64,000 bases of DNA from Ceratodon purpureus (Eukaryota > Streptophyta > Bryopsida > Pseudoditrichales > Ditrichaceae). A model generated the notes under the pieces. That model was not told where the DNA came from and did no database searches. It was given only the letters and a program-made list of their open reading frames with translations. Positions 33,500 through 43,800 of this stretch are shown here, in pieces. A program made the position numbers and the translations under genes. Within the stretch, counting starts at the first letter, position 1, and each line of letters begins with the position of its first letter. The stretch covers positions 70,847,287 to 70,911,286 of the forward strand of contig CM026426.1 in assembly GCA_014871385.1 (NCBI GenBank), read 5' to 3'.

Positions 33500-34250
33500 T
33501 TTTACGACATATGAATTTCTTTTCTAATGTTCTATTTTTTATTTTTTATTGCAAATTTTCAAATTTTTTTTTTTTTATTCTTGTATAGCTATTTTTTATC
33601 AAGAAAATTCTCTTCTCTCTTTATGATTCTATAACGTTCTTCACTTTTATTTTTAATTTTAAGTTTTTTTCTCTTTCATTATTCATTTTCATTATTTTCC
33701 ATAACCTTGTTTATTTTTTCCATAACCTTCTTTTTTTATTTATTCATTTATTTATTTTCTCTTTTATACATACAATTTCTTTATTTTCCATTACATATTT
33801 TATGTTTTCTATAATCTTCTTTATTTTTCATTTCATTTTATTTTTTCTCTTTCTTAGCTACAATTTATTTATTTTTCATAACATTGTTTATGTTTTCCAA
33901 AACCTTTTTTTTTTCTCGCTCTCTTTTTATAGCTACAATTTCATTACTTTCCATATCCTTCTTTATGTTTTCCACAACCTTCTTTATTTATTTTTAATTC
34001 GTTTATTTATTTTCTCTTTTATACATACAATTTCTTCATTTTCCATAACATTCTTTATGTTTTCTATACCCTCATTTATTTATTTATTTTATTTTTATTT
34101 ATTTTCTATTTCTTAGCTACAATTTCTTTATTTTCCATAACCTTGTTTATGTTTTCCAAAACCTTCTTTATTGTTTCCATAACCTTCTTTATTTTTTCCT
34201 TGTTATGTTTTTGGGTTTTTTTTTTTTTTTTTTTAAATCTTCATTTATTT
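33500..34250. repeat. T-rich degenerate repeat region
   Basis: Degenerate repeats of phrases such as TTTCTTTATTTTCCATAAC and TTATTTATTTTCTCTTTT occur, with a T-run at 34,216-34,233. It occupies the 3' untranslated region of piggyBac copy 2. Copy 1 has a shorter version (TTCCTACACATTCCCG repeats) in the same place. Confidence 0.6.
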
Positions 34251-35382
34251 TGTATTGAGAAAGCACCTATATGGCATTACAAATATGCAGTACAAGGAAA
34301 CAAAAGTAAGTATGGTAGAACTATGTAGATCTTCAATTTGTGAGGTCTTCAATTTCAATTTATGTTTGGGAAGAGTAGACATGGAGAGAATGATGAATTC
34401 TGAAAGTGCTCACAGCCATATTTTGCAATACAGTGTCGGATTTAGCTAAGGAATGGTCTGGGAGGCTATGGGCTATTGTCGAGGGCGGGGGGCGCAGTGT
34501 GCTGCCACGCTGGCAGCAACAGAGACTGTTGGCGCAGAAGGGTCGCGTGGAGGGAGCCAACGGGTCGGGGGATGGGAGCCCGGCCCTTGGTAAAGGGTCG
34601 CGGGGAGGGCGCCCGGCCCTGGGCACGGGGACGGAATCGCGTGCATGGGTTGGGCCGGCAGCTACTGACCATGGGGAGGGGAGGGAGATGGGTGGGTGTT
34701 TGGGGTTTTTATTTATTTTTTATTTTTCAGTTGATCAGCATAGAGGGGACTGCTGGACGTACCACGGAGGACAACACTTTGGAGCGCTACACTCTACCCA
34801 TTTTGAAAATACAGTTAGGAACAATCAAAGAGAGATGTGGTTTGTATTTTGAAATTTTTTATTTGGAAAAAAATATAAATTGTAAGTTTATGTCAAGGCA
34901 AACATTTTCACCGATTGAATTGCAAAGATCTCATAAAGGGAGTGAGGGAAAAAATGTTGATCGAAAACCGTGGATATGGTGGACTTCAACCCTTACTTCT
35001 TTTGCATGAATTTTTAGACTATGTTATGTTCATTTATTATGTCTAATATTTTGCACACATGTCTCTAACATGCTCTTCTTTGTGATGGTCTAAAACCCCC
35101 AACTTGTTCACTGTAAATAAATCACTTCACAAGTGGTCAAACAACAATGAACCTGTTGGGCAATACCCAAAAAAACAATTCTATGAACTTCAAATGCTAT
35201 GAACTTCCAATCCGTACGGTCAATTGGGCTGAAAATTTTAAGGCACACTCTATTTATTATTTTATTCAAGATCCTACGGTTAAAAGTGTAAAATAAGATT
35301 TTCAATTTCTATGGTACTATTTGCACTCAGAAAGGCAATTTTGGACTCACTTTTTAGAAACATAGTCAAAGAACTTTAGGGG
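34251..35382. mobile_element. piggyBac copy 2, 3' region and right end
   Basis: The terminal part resembles copy 1: GGGCAA(C/T)ACC, A-rich, then CAAGATCCTACGGTT occurs in both. It ends in CTTTAGGGG followed by TTAA (35,383-35,386), against TTTTTAGGGG-TTAA in copy 1. A GC-rich stretch (34,470-34,690) without a recognised gene lies inside. The left end of copy 2 was not found. Confidence 0.7.
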
Positions 35383-35386
35383 TTAA

Positions 35387-36278
35387 ATTTTCACTCAGCT
35401 TGAGAGAAGTACACGGAATGTGTAAGTCCTCAGGCAATTTGTTTCTCGGCAATGCTAAACCCTAACATAGGAGGATCCAAAACTCATGAGGTTTAAACCA
35501 AAATTCATGCGAGCGACAGCAATTAAATGCGGATCAAATAAATAAGGTCAAAGCGTACCTTGTGAATCGTGGAGATGGAAGCGATCTGAACTCGGAAGGC
35601 CACGCAATAGCACAAAGGGGTCAGCAAAGAAACCACTAAACCCACGTCTCGCCCTCCTCAATTCACCAACGCAGCCGTAAGTCTTGACAACGAAGAAGTC
35701 CAAAGCAAAGAAAAAACAATTTCAACCAGGAAATCAATGAGAGGATAGACTGAATCTCGACAATTACAACCGCGGACACCTGACTAACTTGGGCGAACGC
35801 GAGTTCAACACAATCACAACAACAGTACAAGTAGCATCTGAATTCCGCACTTGATACACAAGCGGCGTGCGAAAATAAACCGAGACTGCGCGATAAAAGT
35901 GAACCCCCTTGCACTTCTCTCAATGAACAAATACTGCTGCGGATCCCAAAAGAGAAGAACACTATGCCACTCTCCACCTGATCCAACACGAAGCGAAAGA
36001 CAATGACCGAGAGAGGCGATAGTGCAAGCGCAGAAAAGCAACGACGGAAGACAGACAGGATGGACCTCCCGGGCCCCACCAACAACAATCACGTAAAAAT
36101 GACCACCCCTGGTGTAAATGGCTGAAAAAGCTATCATCATTAAACAGAAATGACTAGAGTATATGTGAACGCATCATATACTTTTACAGTATTACCAAGT
36201 ATAAAATACCGTAAACTACGGATATCCCACAGAAATCAGTTCACAGTGTGAATGCATATCCTAGTTCCCATATGAGCG
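35387..36278. other. No gene recognised
   Basis: A minus-strand frame of 141 codons (35,663-36,088) is hydrophobic and Cys/Ser-rich without a motif. It may be a shadow. Nothing else is supported. Confidence 0.25.
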
Positions 36279-36585
36279 CTCTTTCGAGGGTCTCTTTATT
36301 TTCCCCGGACGAGCGGTGCAACCAAACCTCGACCGCAAGTTCGGTTGCTAGGCTCAGGGGCTCCATTTTGCTGTCCCTCCCCATTTTGGGGTCCTGGGGT
36401 CTATTTTTTAATAAATTTGGGGCCATAGGCCCCAATTTACCCTAGGGAGGCCCTCATGAGATCACTAGGACCCCACTCAAGGCAAATAATAGGGGCAGAG
36501 ATTTGCCCCCTCCCCACCCCCGAGCCTGGCCTCCGACCCACCCCCGCACCGCTCGTCCAGGGAAATAGACAGATCCCTCTTTCGA
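36279..36585. mobile_element. 289-bp MITE with 9-bp target duplication (Mutator-like)
   Basis: CTCTTTCGA at 36,279-36,287 is repeated at 36,577-36,585. Between them 36,288-36,576 begins GGGTCTCTTTATTTTCCC and ends in its imperfect inverse. The best-matching part is GGACGAGCGGTGC, which is inverted without mismatch. No coding capacity. A 9-bp duplication with G-starting TIRs points to a MULE-derived element. Confidence 0.7.
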
Positions 36586-36632
36586 TGCAAATTGCGAATG
36601 TATGTATAGCCAGGTGGGAAGGTGCTCTTAGT

Positions 36633-36640
36633 GATCTTGT
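36633..36640. repeat. 8-bp flank GATCTTGT of left hAT
   Basis: Its reverse complement ACAAGATC flanks the right hAT at 40,837-40,844, not the other side of the left hAT. See the inversion finding. Confidence 0.8.
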
Positions 36641-37217
36641 CAGGGATTTTTATTAGGGCGAATTATCGCCCAAATCTTACCATGAATGGACGTTGGCGAA
36701 TTTACCCTTGGTAAAAAGGGAGGTAATTTCTCGAGCAGTCGCCACCCACTCCCTCCACCTGAGTCCCCCGTCGCGTCTTCAGCCGCCCCACGACCTGTCT
36801 CGTCGCCCCCAAACCTCCATTGCAATGAGTACTGGGCGCCACCCCCCCTCATCCCTCCTTCTTAGGATCGCCCACACTTGTTTCCAATTTCAGTACTCTC
36901 GTTTCCGTCTCTCGCCAAATGCGGTCTCTCTGTTCACCTTCCTCGCCGAATGCTGTCCACCATTGCTCACCATGCGCCAGATTTGCTCCCTCTGTGATTC
37001 CTACATCGCAATTCCGTCGCGGCCTTCATCTCCTTCTACAGTCGAGGGACTCCAGGATAAATGGGAATGGGCGCTGGGAGTCTCTCATCTTGTGTTTTGC
37101 CAAGCTGCAATTTAATTGCAATTGCACCGCTTCTTAACTGCGATCTGTTTGCATTGTGTTTTCGGATTACCTTGGGTTTTGTCGCTGTTGGGTTTTGCTT
37201 GATTCCTGGGGTTGTGA

Positions 37218-39896
37218 ATGATGGGTACTCAGTCGATGATCTCGAAGTTTATGTTTTCAGGGCGCGTGGGCGACGTTGATGGAGAATGCTGGAGCTCGGA
37301 ATTGGGGAGTCGCTTTGATCAGGATGAGGAGCAGCTCTCGGTAGGGGGTGATTCCCCTCCGGCTGTCACGGCCTCCTGCTCGGAGAAGGAGGCTCAGTCT
37401 TTCTCTCCGAAGGAGAAATTTTTGGAGCCCGATTGCGTGGTTACTGCAATCACCCCCCCTCCCATGCAGTCGATGAAGTCTCCCCCTTCGCTGTTCCAGA
37501 ATGTTGGTGCGAAATTCCGACGGCCCTTGCTTGGGTGCCGAACCCAAGCTGCGATGCGCAATTCGGCCATGCGCAATGCTGATCCTCTTGACACAGTGCG
37601 CAATGCCACAGAGACTCTGGAGACGTGGGAGGGGTCCTCGGAGCATGAGCGTGCCCGCCGTCGGAGGCGCGGGTACGAGGCAAATCGGCAGTGGCAGGAC
37701 TCGTGGGCTGCGAGATTGCCCTGGGCCGAGAGTGTGCTAAATCGCGATGGGAAAGTTGTTCAAGTTCGTTGTGCTATTTGTTCACTGATAGAGGGGCGTG
37801 AGAAATTGCTTGTACCTAAAATCGATAGTCTGTGGAAGCATGCCGGGAGGAGAAAGGCGACGACAACGGTGGGGAAGGTGAAGGCTGGGGATTATTTTTT
37901 CCTTGCTAATAGTGCCCATATCCGAAACGAGAAGGCGTACTTCGCCAGGCAAGGGGTTTCCGGGGACACTGTCATTCAGATGGTGTCCCGGGATGCTGTG
38001 ATGGAGAGGCGCAGGAAATTGGTGCAATTTCGGAGTGTTTTTTGGCTCTTACGCCATGGCCGCCCTATGACTGATTTTGAAAATCAGAGGGAGCTGTTTG
38101 AGCAGCTGCTGGTGCCGGATTGTCCAAAGAATCACTGGTCGACTGGGGCTGGGTGGGAAATGGCGGACAGCATTGGCCATGTCTTGGCAGAGCATACGAA
38201 GAAAACGATTTCGGCAGCAAGATACTTCAGCCTCTCGGCTGATGAGGTAACATCTGTAGACGGCCAATCTTGGTTGTCGATTCATCTGTATTTGTGCATT
38301 GGTTTTAAGAGAGTAACCATCCTACTTGCGCTGCTGAGATTGGTAGAGGGGAACGGTGCCAATGCTGTACGTGAGGCTGTTGAGACGATGGTACAGCACC
38401 ATACTGGACTTAATCCAGATCAAGTAGCCGAGAGGTTGATGTGTTTTGGTGCAGACGGGGTTTCGGTGTTTCAGGGCTGTAAGAATGGGGTGGGAGTACA
38501 ATTAAAGAATCATGTTGCACCATTTGTCTTTGTGGTCCATTGCTTTGCTCACCGGACCAATCTTGCTGTGGAGCCATTGTCGAACCTTCCTCTTGTGAAG
38601 AAATTGGAGGATTTGTGCCAGATTACGTATTCTTACTTCAGTCATAGCTCGAAGAGACACCTAGAATTCCAGAAACTTGCTGACGTGGTGGAAACAGAGG
38701 GTTTAGCAATCTTGCGCAATGTGAAGACTCGGTGGATAAGTTTGCTGGATCCATTGAAGAGGCTAATGGGTGAGTACAAGACCCTCATAGTGAAGATGGG
38801 AGAGGATGCGGCTGTAAAGGAACCAGAGATGACACAGAAACAGCAAGCTGCGAGGGACTCGGCCAGGCAGTGTTTCGAAAGGCTTTGTGACGTCGGTACA
38901 ATGCTATCACTGCCGTGTTTGCTACCTCTGCTGGAGTCTGTCAATTCCCTCATGAAATTTGCACAGTCGCGTCATGTCTTCGTTAGTGATTATGTTGCTG
39001 CTGTGAAAATCTGTCAAGGAGAGCTATACCGCCTCTATGATGATCCAGACACAGCTTTTCAGAGGCCTGATTTTCAGATGTTCCGAGACATACTCGATAA
39101 CAAGAGCTATGCGATCTGCTCAGAGTGGACAGAAGATCTGAATACCGGGGCTCAGTTTTTAGCCTTCAAGATAGACGGCCATACTTATTGCGCCCATTCT
39201 TTGTGCAATGTTACGGGCAAAAAACTGCCTGTCACCCGGGATATGCTGGACCAGGTGGTCGCATCTGTCAAAGCGCAGTGCCGGGAGGCCTCCTTGCAGC
39301 TACGGCAGGACCTTGAGCTGCGATTTCCTAACTGTGATCTGATGAATGCTTTGTCTATTGTTTTTCCGCAGTTCTGGTTGCAAGCCAATGCTGATGAGCT
39401 TTTTCCCCTCCATGTTGCGACGTTGAAATCACAGTACTCTGTGAGCAGATCAGTGAACTATGGCACAAAAGATGAGCCAAAGCAGCGGCAGGTGGACCCT
39501 TTGATCGATGCGAGGACCCTGCATTTGCAGACGTCCCTCTTTAAGCTGACCATGCGGTCAAATGCTCGTGCAGCAATGGAGGAGCCTCGGGACTTGAACC
39601 CGCTTACGAAACTGTGGAGATCTGTTGGGCAGAATTCGCTGATGCTTAACAGGCTCAGTGAGTGGATAAAGGTGGCTGAGCTTGCTGTAACTGCCGTACT
39701 TGGCTCGGTGGAAGATGAGAGGACTTTTAGTTCTCTCTCTTTCATGAAATCAAAGCTCCGGAACAGACTTGGGGGGCACCTTGATACCTGTGTGAAAATA
39801 TACGCCCAAGAATTCTTTACGCAAGAGTCATTCCCTTATCAAACTGCAATAAGTCACTGGCGGGATGGGAAGAACCGAAGGGGAGCTAATGTGTAA
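37218..39896 (+). CDS. hAT transposase, apparently intact (892 aa)
   Basis: There are two ATGs in a row at 37,218 and 37,221. A BED-like zinc finger candidate (CAIC near residue 185, KHAGRR near 206) follows a basic segment. The RNase H-like core shows SLSADEV (about 336, first D), CFGADGVSVFQG (about 410, second D), HCFAHRTNLA, and TRW (about 504) of the hAT family. The C-terminal dimerisation region has GSVEDERTFSSLSFMKSKLRNRL (split as SVEDERTFSSL and KSKLRNRL) at 826-850. It cuts and pastes elements with CAGGG ends. It is full length with no stop. The right copy carries a frameshift, so this copy is the likely source of active protein. Confidence 0.92.
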   Translation: MMGTQSMISKFMFSGRVGDVDGECWSSELGSRFDQDEEQLSVGGDSPPAVTASCSEKEAQSFSPKEKFLEPDCVVTAITPPPMQSMKSPPSLFQNVGAKFRRPLLGCRTQAAMRNSAMRNADPLDTVRNATETLETWEGSSEHERARRRRRGYEANRQWQDSWAARLPWAESVLNRDGKVVQVRCAICSLIEGREKLLVPKIDSLWKHAGRRKATTTVGKVKAGDYFFLANSAHIRNEKAYFARQGVSGDTVIQMVSRDAVMERRRKLVQFRSVFWLLRHGRPMTDFENQRELFEQLLVPDCPKNHWSTGAGWEMADSIGHVLAEHTKKTISAARYFSLSADEVTSVDGQSWLSIHLYLCIGFKRVTILLALLRLVEGNGANAVREAVETMVQHHTGLNPDQVAERLMCFGADGVSVFQGCKNGVGVQLKNHVAPFVFVVHCFAHRTNLAVEPLSNLPLVKKLEDLCQITYSYFSHSSKRHLEFQKLADVVETEGLAILRNVKTRWISLLDPLKRLMGEYKTLIVKMGEDAAVKEPEMTQKQQAARDSARQCFERLCDVGTMLSLPCLLPLLESVNSLMKFAQSRHVFVSDYVAAVKICQGELYRLYDDPDTAFQRPDFQMFRDILDNKSYAICSEWTEDLNTGAQFLAFKIDGHTYCAHSLCNVTGKKLPVTRDMLDQVVASVKAQCREASLQLRQDLELRFPNCDLMNALSIVFPQFWLQANADELFPLHVATLKSQYSVSRSVNYGTKDEPKQRQVDPLIDARTLHLQTSLFKLTMRSNARAAMEEPRDLNPLTKLWRSVGQNSLMLNRLSEWIKVAELAVTAVLGSVEDERTFSSLSFMKSKLRNRLGGHLDTCVKIYAQEFFTQESFPYQTAISHWRDGKNRRGANV

Positions 39897-39929
39897 CAAA
39901 TTGGGGAGAACCGAAGGGGAGCTAATGTG
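39875..39929 (+). repeat. Short direct repeat across the hAT stop codon
   Basis: GAACCGAAGGGGAGCTAATG occurs at 39,871-39,890 and again about 38 bp later, so the end of the gene was duplicated. It is present in both hAT copies. Confidence 0.7.
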
Positions 39930-40027
39930 TGAAAATATGTGTAAGCCTCTGTTTCCATCATGACGGCAAGCTTTTGCAAGTCTTGATTTTTCCAAAGGAT
40001 TTACTAACATGTGGTGGGTGGGTGGGA

Positions 40028-40081
40028 GTGCTAGCTGCATTGGGCAGGGCTGTAAAGCCGGGGTTCAACTCCCCCTAGCAC
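40028..40081 (+). other. 54-nt tRNA-like mini-cloverleaf inside hAT 3' region
   Basis: GTGCTAG pairs with CTAGCAC (7 bp). Inside are three perfect hairpins in direct succession: CTGC-ATTGG-GCAG, GGCT-GTAA-AGCC and GGGG-TTCAACT-CCCC. The last is a normal T-loop sequence with a B-box-like GGTTCAACTCC, and TAGCTGCATTGG resembles an A box. No linker nucleotides remain and the anticodon arm is too short, so it is not a functional tRNA. It is probably derived from one. The mirrored copy is at 41,223-41,276. Confidence 0.6.
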
Positions 40082-40144
40082 TTGTATCAATTTTCCCTTG
40101 ATTTTGTTTATCTGTGATGTGTGTTTATTTGTTGGCCTGAATTT

Positions 40145-40220
40145 GAAGTCGCCAGTTTTGCTTTGTTTGGATTTTCGAAGTCGCCAGTTCTGCTTTGTTA
40201 GGATTTTCGAAGTCGCCAAC
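40145..40220 (+). repeat. hAT subterminal repeats, 32-bp period
   Basis: GAAGTCGCCA occurs at 40,145, 40,177 and 40,209 with GTTTTGCTTTGTTTGGATTTTC-type spacing sequence. More TCGCCA words follow to 40,468 and occur inverted near the 5' end. Such motifs in hAT elements bind transposase. The same set is mirrored in the right copy. Confidence 0.75.
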
Positions 40221-40459
40221 CATGCAAGTGCTTTTGACATGAGGTAGCCAGAGTTCTTTTAATTTATCGTTGTAATCGCCAATACTGTGAACAGTAAATC
40301 CGTCGAAACAAATCTGTTATCGCCAAATCCATAATTCAAAAAATAAAAAATTCGCCAATAACTCCTACAAACTCTCGCACTGTAGAGCCAGGTTTACTGC
40401 ACATTCCAGTAAATGGTAGCGTCTCGCACTCCCCTTACAAAAAATTAAAAAAATCCCTG

Positions 40460-40844
40460 ATCGCCATCACGAGGGCCCTGCTGATTTAGGGCATCTGCAA
40501 ATCGCCAAACCCTGCGTGCTAGCCGTGGTTCTCGCCTCTTCTTCGCTCTGTTCAAAATTCGAATCCGACTATGCACTGACGAAGGATCCCGCCACCGCCC
40601 CTATTGACCTCAGCTTCCCTGCCGAGCCGCTCGAATCGGCGAGGGCGATCACCACGGAAGGGGCGCGTCCACATTCCCAATTGCGCCCGACTAATTGCGA
40701 GGAGGATGCATAATTCTGCTAGAATCTGCAACTGCTTGGAACCCACCTCCCCATCCACCGTGGGCCCACCATTGCACGTACTGACGAGTGGTCAGGGCAC
40801 TAAGCTTTGGTCGTCTTTTCAAACTCACTATCTTCAACAAGATC
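40460..40844. other. Spacer between the two hAT copies (inverted host segment)
   Basis: This is 385 bp of unique sequence bounded by ATCGCCAT and ACAAGATC. It has a short plus-strand frame (40,516-40,713) without motif. By the flank arrangement it is a piece of target DNA now lying in inverted orientation. Confidence 0.7.
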
Positions 40845-43800
40845 CAGGGACTTTTTTAATTTTTTGTAAGGGGAGTGCGAGACGCTACCATTTACTGGAA
40901 TGTGCAGTAAACCTGGCTCTACAGTGCGAGAGTTTGTAGGAGTTATTGGCGAATTTTTTATTTTTTGAATTATGGATTTGGCGATAACAGATTTGTTTCG
41001 ACGGATTTACTGTTCACAGTATTGGCGATTACAACGATAAATTAAAAGAACTCTGGCTACCTCATGTCAAAAGCACTTGCATGGTTGGCGACTTCGAAAA
41101 TCCTAACAAAGCAGAACTGGCGACTTCGAAAATCCAAACAAAGCAAAACTGGCGACTTCAAATTCAGGCCAACAAATAAACACACATCACAGATAAACAA
41201 AATCAAGGGAAAATTGATACAAGTGCTAGGGGGAGTTGAACCCCGGCTTTACAGCCCTGCCCAATGCAGCTAGCACTCCCACCCACCCACCACATGTTAG
41301 TAAATCCTTTGGAAAAATCAAGACTTGCAAAAGCTTGCCGTCATGATGGAAACAGAGGCTTACACATATTTTCACACATTAGCTCCCCTTCGGTTCTCCC
41401 CAATTTGTTACACATTAGCTCCCCTTCGGTTCTTCCCATCCCGCCAGTGACTTATTGCAGTTTGATAAGGGAATGACTCTTGCGTAAAGAATTCTTGGGC
41501 GTATATTTTCACACAGGTATCAAGGTGCCCCCCAAGTCTGTTCCGGAGCTTTGATTTCATGAAAGAGAGAGAACTAAAAGTCCTCTCATCTTCCACCGAG
41601 CCAAGTACGGCAGTTACAGCAAGCTCAGCCACCTTTATCCACTCACTGAGCCTGTTAAGCATCAGCGAATTCTGCCCAACAGATCTCCACAGTTTCGTAA
41701 GCGGGTTCAAGTCCCGAGGCTCCTCCATTGCTGCACGAGCATTTGACCGCATGGTCAGCTTAAAGAGGGACGTCTGCAAATGCAGGGTCCTCGCATCGAT
41801 CAAAGGGTCCACCTGCCGCTGCTTCGGCTCATCTTTTGTGCCATAGTTCACTGATCTGCTCACAGAGTACTGTGATTTCAACGTCGCAACATGGAGGGGA
41901 AAAAGCTCATCAGCATTGGCTTGCAACCAGAACTGCGGAAAAACAATAGACAAAGCATTCATCAGATCACAGTTAGGAAATCGCAGCTCAAGGTCCTGCC
42001 GTAGCTGCAAGGAGGCCTCCCGGCACTGCGCTTTGACAGATGCGACCACCTGGTCCAGCATATCCCGGGTGACAGGCAGTTTTTTGCCCGTAACATTGCA
42101 CAAAGAATGGGCGCAATAAGTATGGCCGTCTATCTTGAAGGCTAAAAACTGAGCCCCGGTATTCAGATCTTCTGTCCACTCTGAGCAGATCGCATAGCTC
42201 TTGTTATCGAGTATGTCTCGGAACATCTGAAAATCAGGCCTCTGAAAAGCTGTGTCTGGATCATCATAGAGGCGGTATAGCTCTCCTTGACAGATTTTCA
42301 CAGCAGCAACATAATCACTAACGAAGACATGACGCGACTGTGCAAATTTCATGAGGGAATTGACAGACTCCAGCAGAGGTAGCAAACACGGCAGTGATAG
42401 CATTGTACCGACGTCACAAAGCCTTTCGAAACACTGCCTGGCCGAGTCCCTCGCAGCTTGCTGTTTCTGTGTCATCTCTGGTTCCTTTACAGCCGCATCC
42501 TCTCCCATCTTCACTATGAGGGTCTTGTACTCACCCATTAGCCTCTTCAATGGATCCAGCAAACTTATCCACCGAGTCTTCACATTGCGCAAGATTGCTA
42601 AACCCTCTGTTTCCACCACGTCAGCAAGTTTCTGGAATTCTAGGTGTCTCTTCGAGCTATGACTGAAGTAAGAATACGTAATCTGGCACAAATCCTCCAA
42701 TTTCTTCACAAGAGGAAGGTTCGACAATGGCTCCACAGCAAGATTGGTCCGGTGAGCAAAGCAATGGACCACAAAGACAAATGGTGCAACATGATTCTTT
42801 AATTGTACTCCCACCCCATTCTTACAGCCCTGAAACACCGAAACCCCGTCTGCACCAAAACACATCAACCTCTCGGCTACTTGATCTGGATTAAGTCCAG
42901 TATGGTGCTGTACCATCGTCTCAACAGCCTCACGTACAGCATTGGCACCGTTCCCCTCTACCAATCTCAGCAGCGCAAGTAGGATGGTTACTCTCTTAAA
43001 ACCAATGCACAAATACAGATGAATCGACAACCAAGATTGGCCGTCTACAGATGTTACCTCATCAGCCGAGAGGCTGAAGTATCTTGCTGCCGAAATCGTT
43101 TTCTTCGTATGCTCTGCCAAGACATGGCCAATGCTGTCCGCCATTTCCCACCCAGCCCCAGTCGACCAGTGATTCTTTGGACAATCCGGCACCAGCAGCT
43201 GCTCAAACAGCTCCCTCTGATTTTCAAAATCAGTCATAGGGCGGCCATGGCGTAAGAGCCAAAAAACACTCCGAAATTGCACCAATTTCCTGCGCCTCTC
43301 CATCACAGCATCCCGGGACACCATCTGAATGACAGTGTCCCCGGAAACCCCTTGCCTGGCGAAGTACGCCTTCTCGTTTCGGATATGGGCACTATTAGCA
43401 AGGAAAAAATAATCCCCAGCCTTCACCTTCCCCACCGTTGTCGTCGCCTTTCTCCTCCCTGCATGCTTCCACAGACTATCGATTTTAGGTACAAGCAATT
43501 TCTCACGCCCCTCTATCAGTGAACAAATAGCACAACGAACTTGAACAACTTTCCCATCGCGATTTAGCACACTCTCGGCCCAGGGCAATCTCGCAGCCCA
43601 CGAGTCCTGCCACTGCCGATTTGCCTCGTACCCGCGCCTCCGACGGCGGGCACGCTCATGCTCCGAGGACCCCTCCCACGTCTCCAGAGTCTCTGTGGCA
43701 TTGCGCACTGTGTCAAGAGGATCAGCATTGCGCATGGCCGAATTGCGCATCGCAGCTTGGGTTCGGCACCCAAGCAAGGGCCGTCGGAATTTCGCACCAA

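Larger units (their letters stand above)
36641..40459 (+). mobile_element. hAT transposon, left copy (3,819 bp)
   Basis: It starts CAGGGATTTTTATTAGG and ends TTAAAAAAATCCCTG, so the inverted ends agree for about 11 bp (CAGGGATTTTT), as usual for hAT elements. It carries one intact transposase gene. The 3' part holds three 32-bp subterminal repeats and many TCGCCA words. The sequence is almost identical to the inverted copy at 40,845-44,664: I saw one single-base indel and two substitutions. Confidence 0.92.

Noticed and set aside
33500..34250. Coding potential in the T-rich region
   Set aside because: The Phe/Ile/Leu-rich frames are translations of simple T-rich repeats.
40028..40081. A functional tRNA gene
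   Set aside because: It is only 54 nt with a four-base anticodon stem and four-base loop, so it cannot be a normal tRNA. Kept as a tRNA-like structure.
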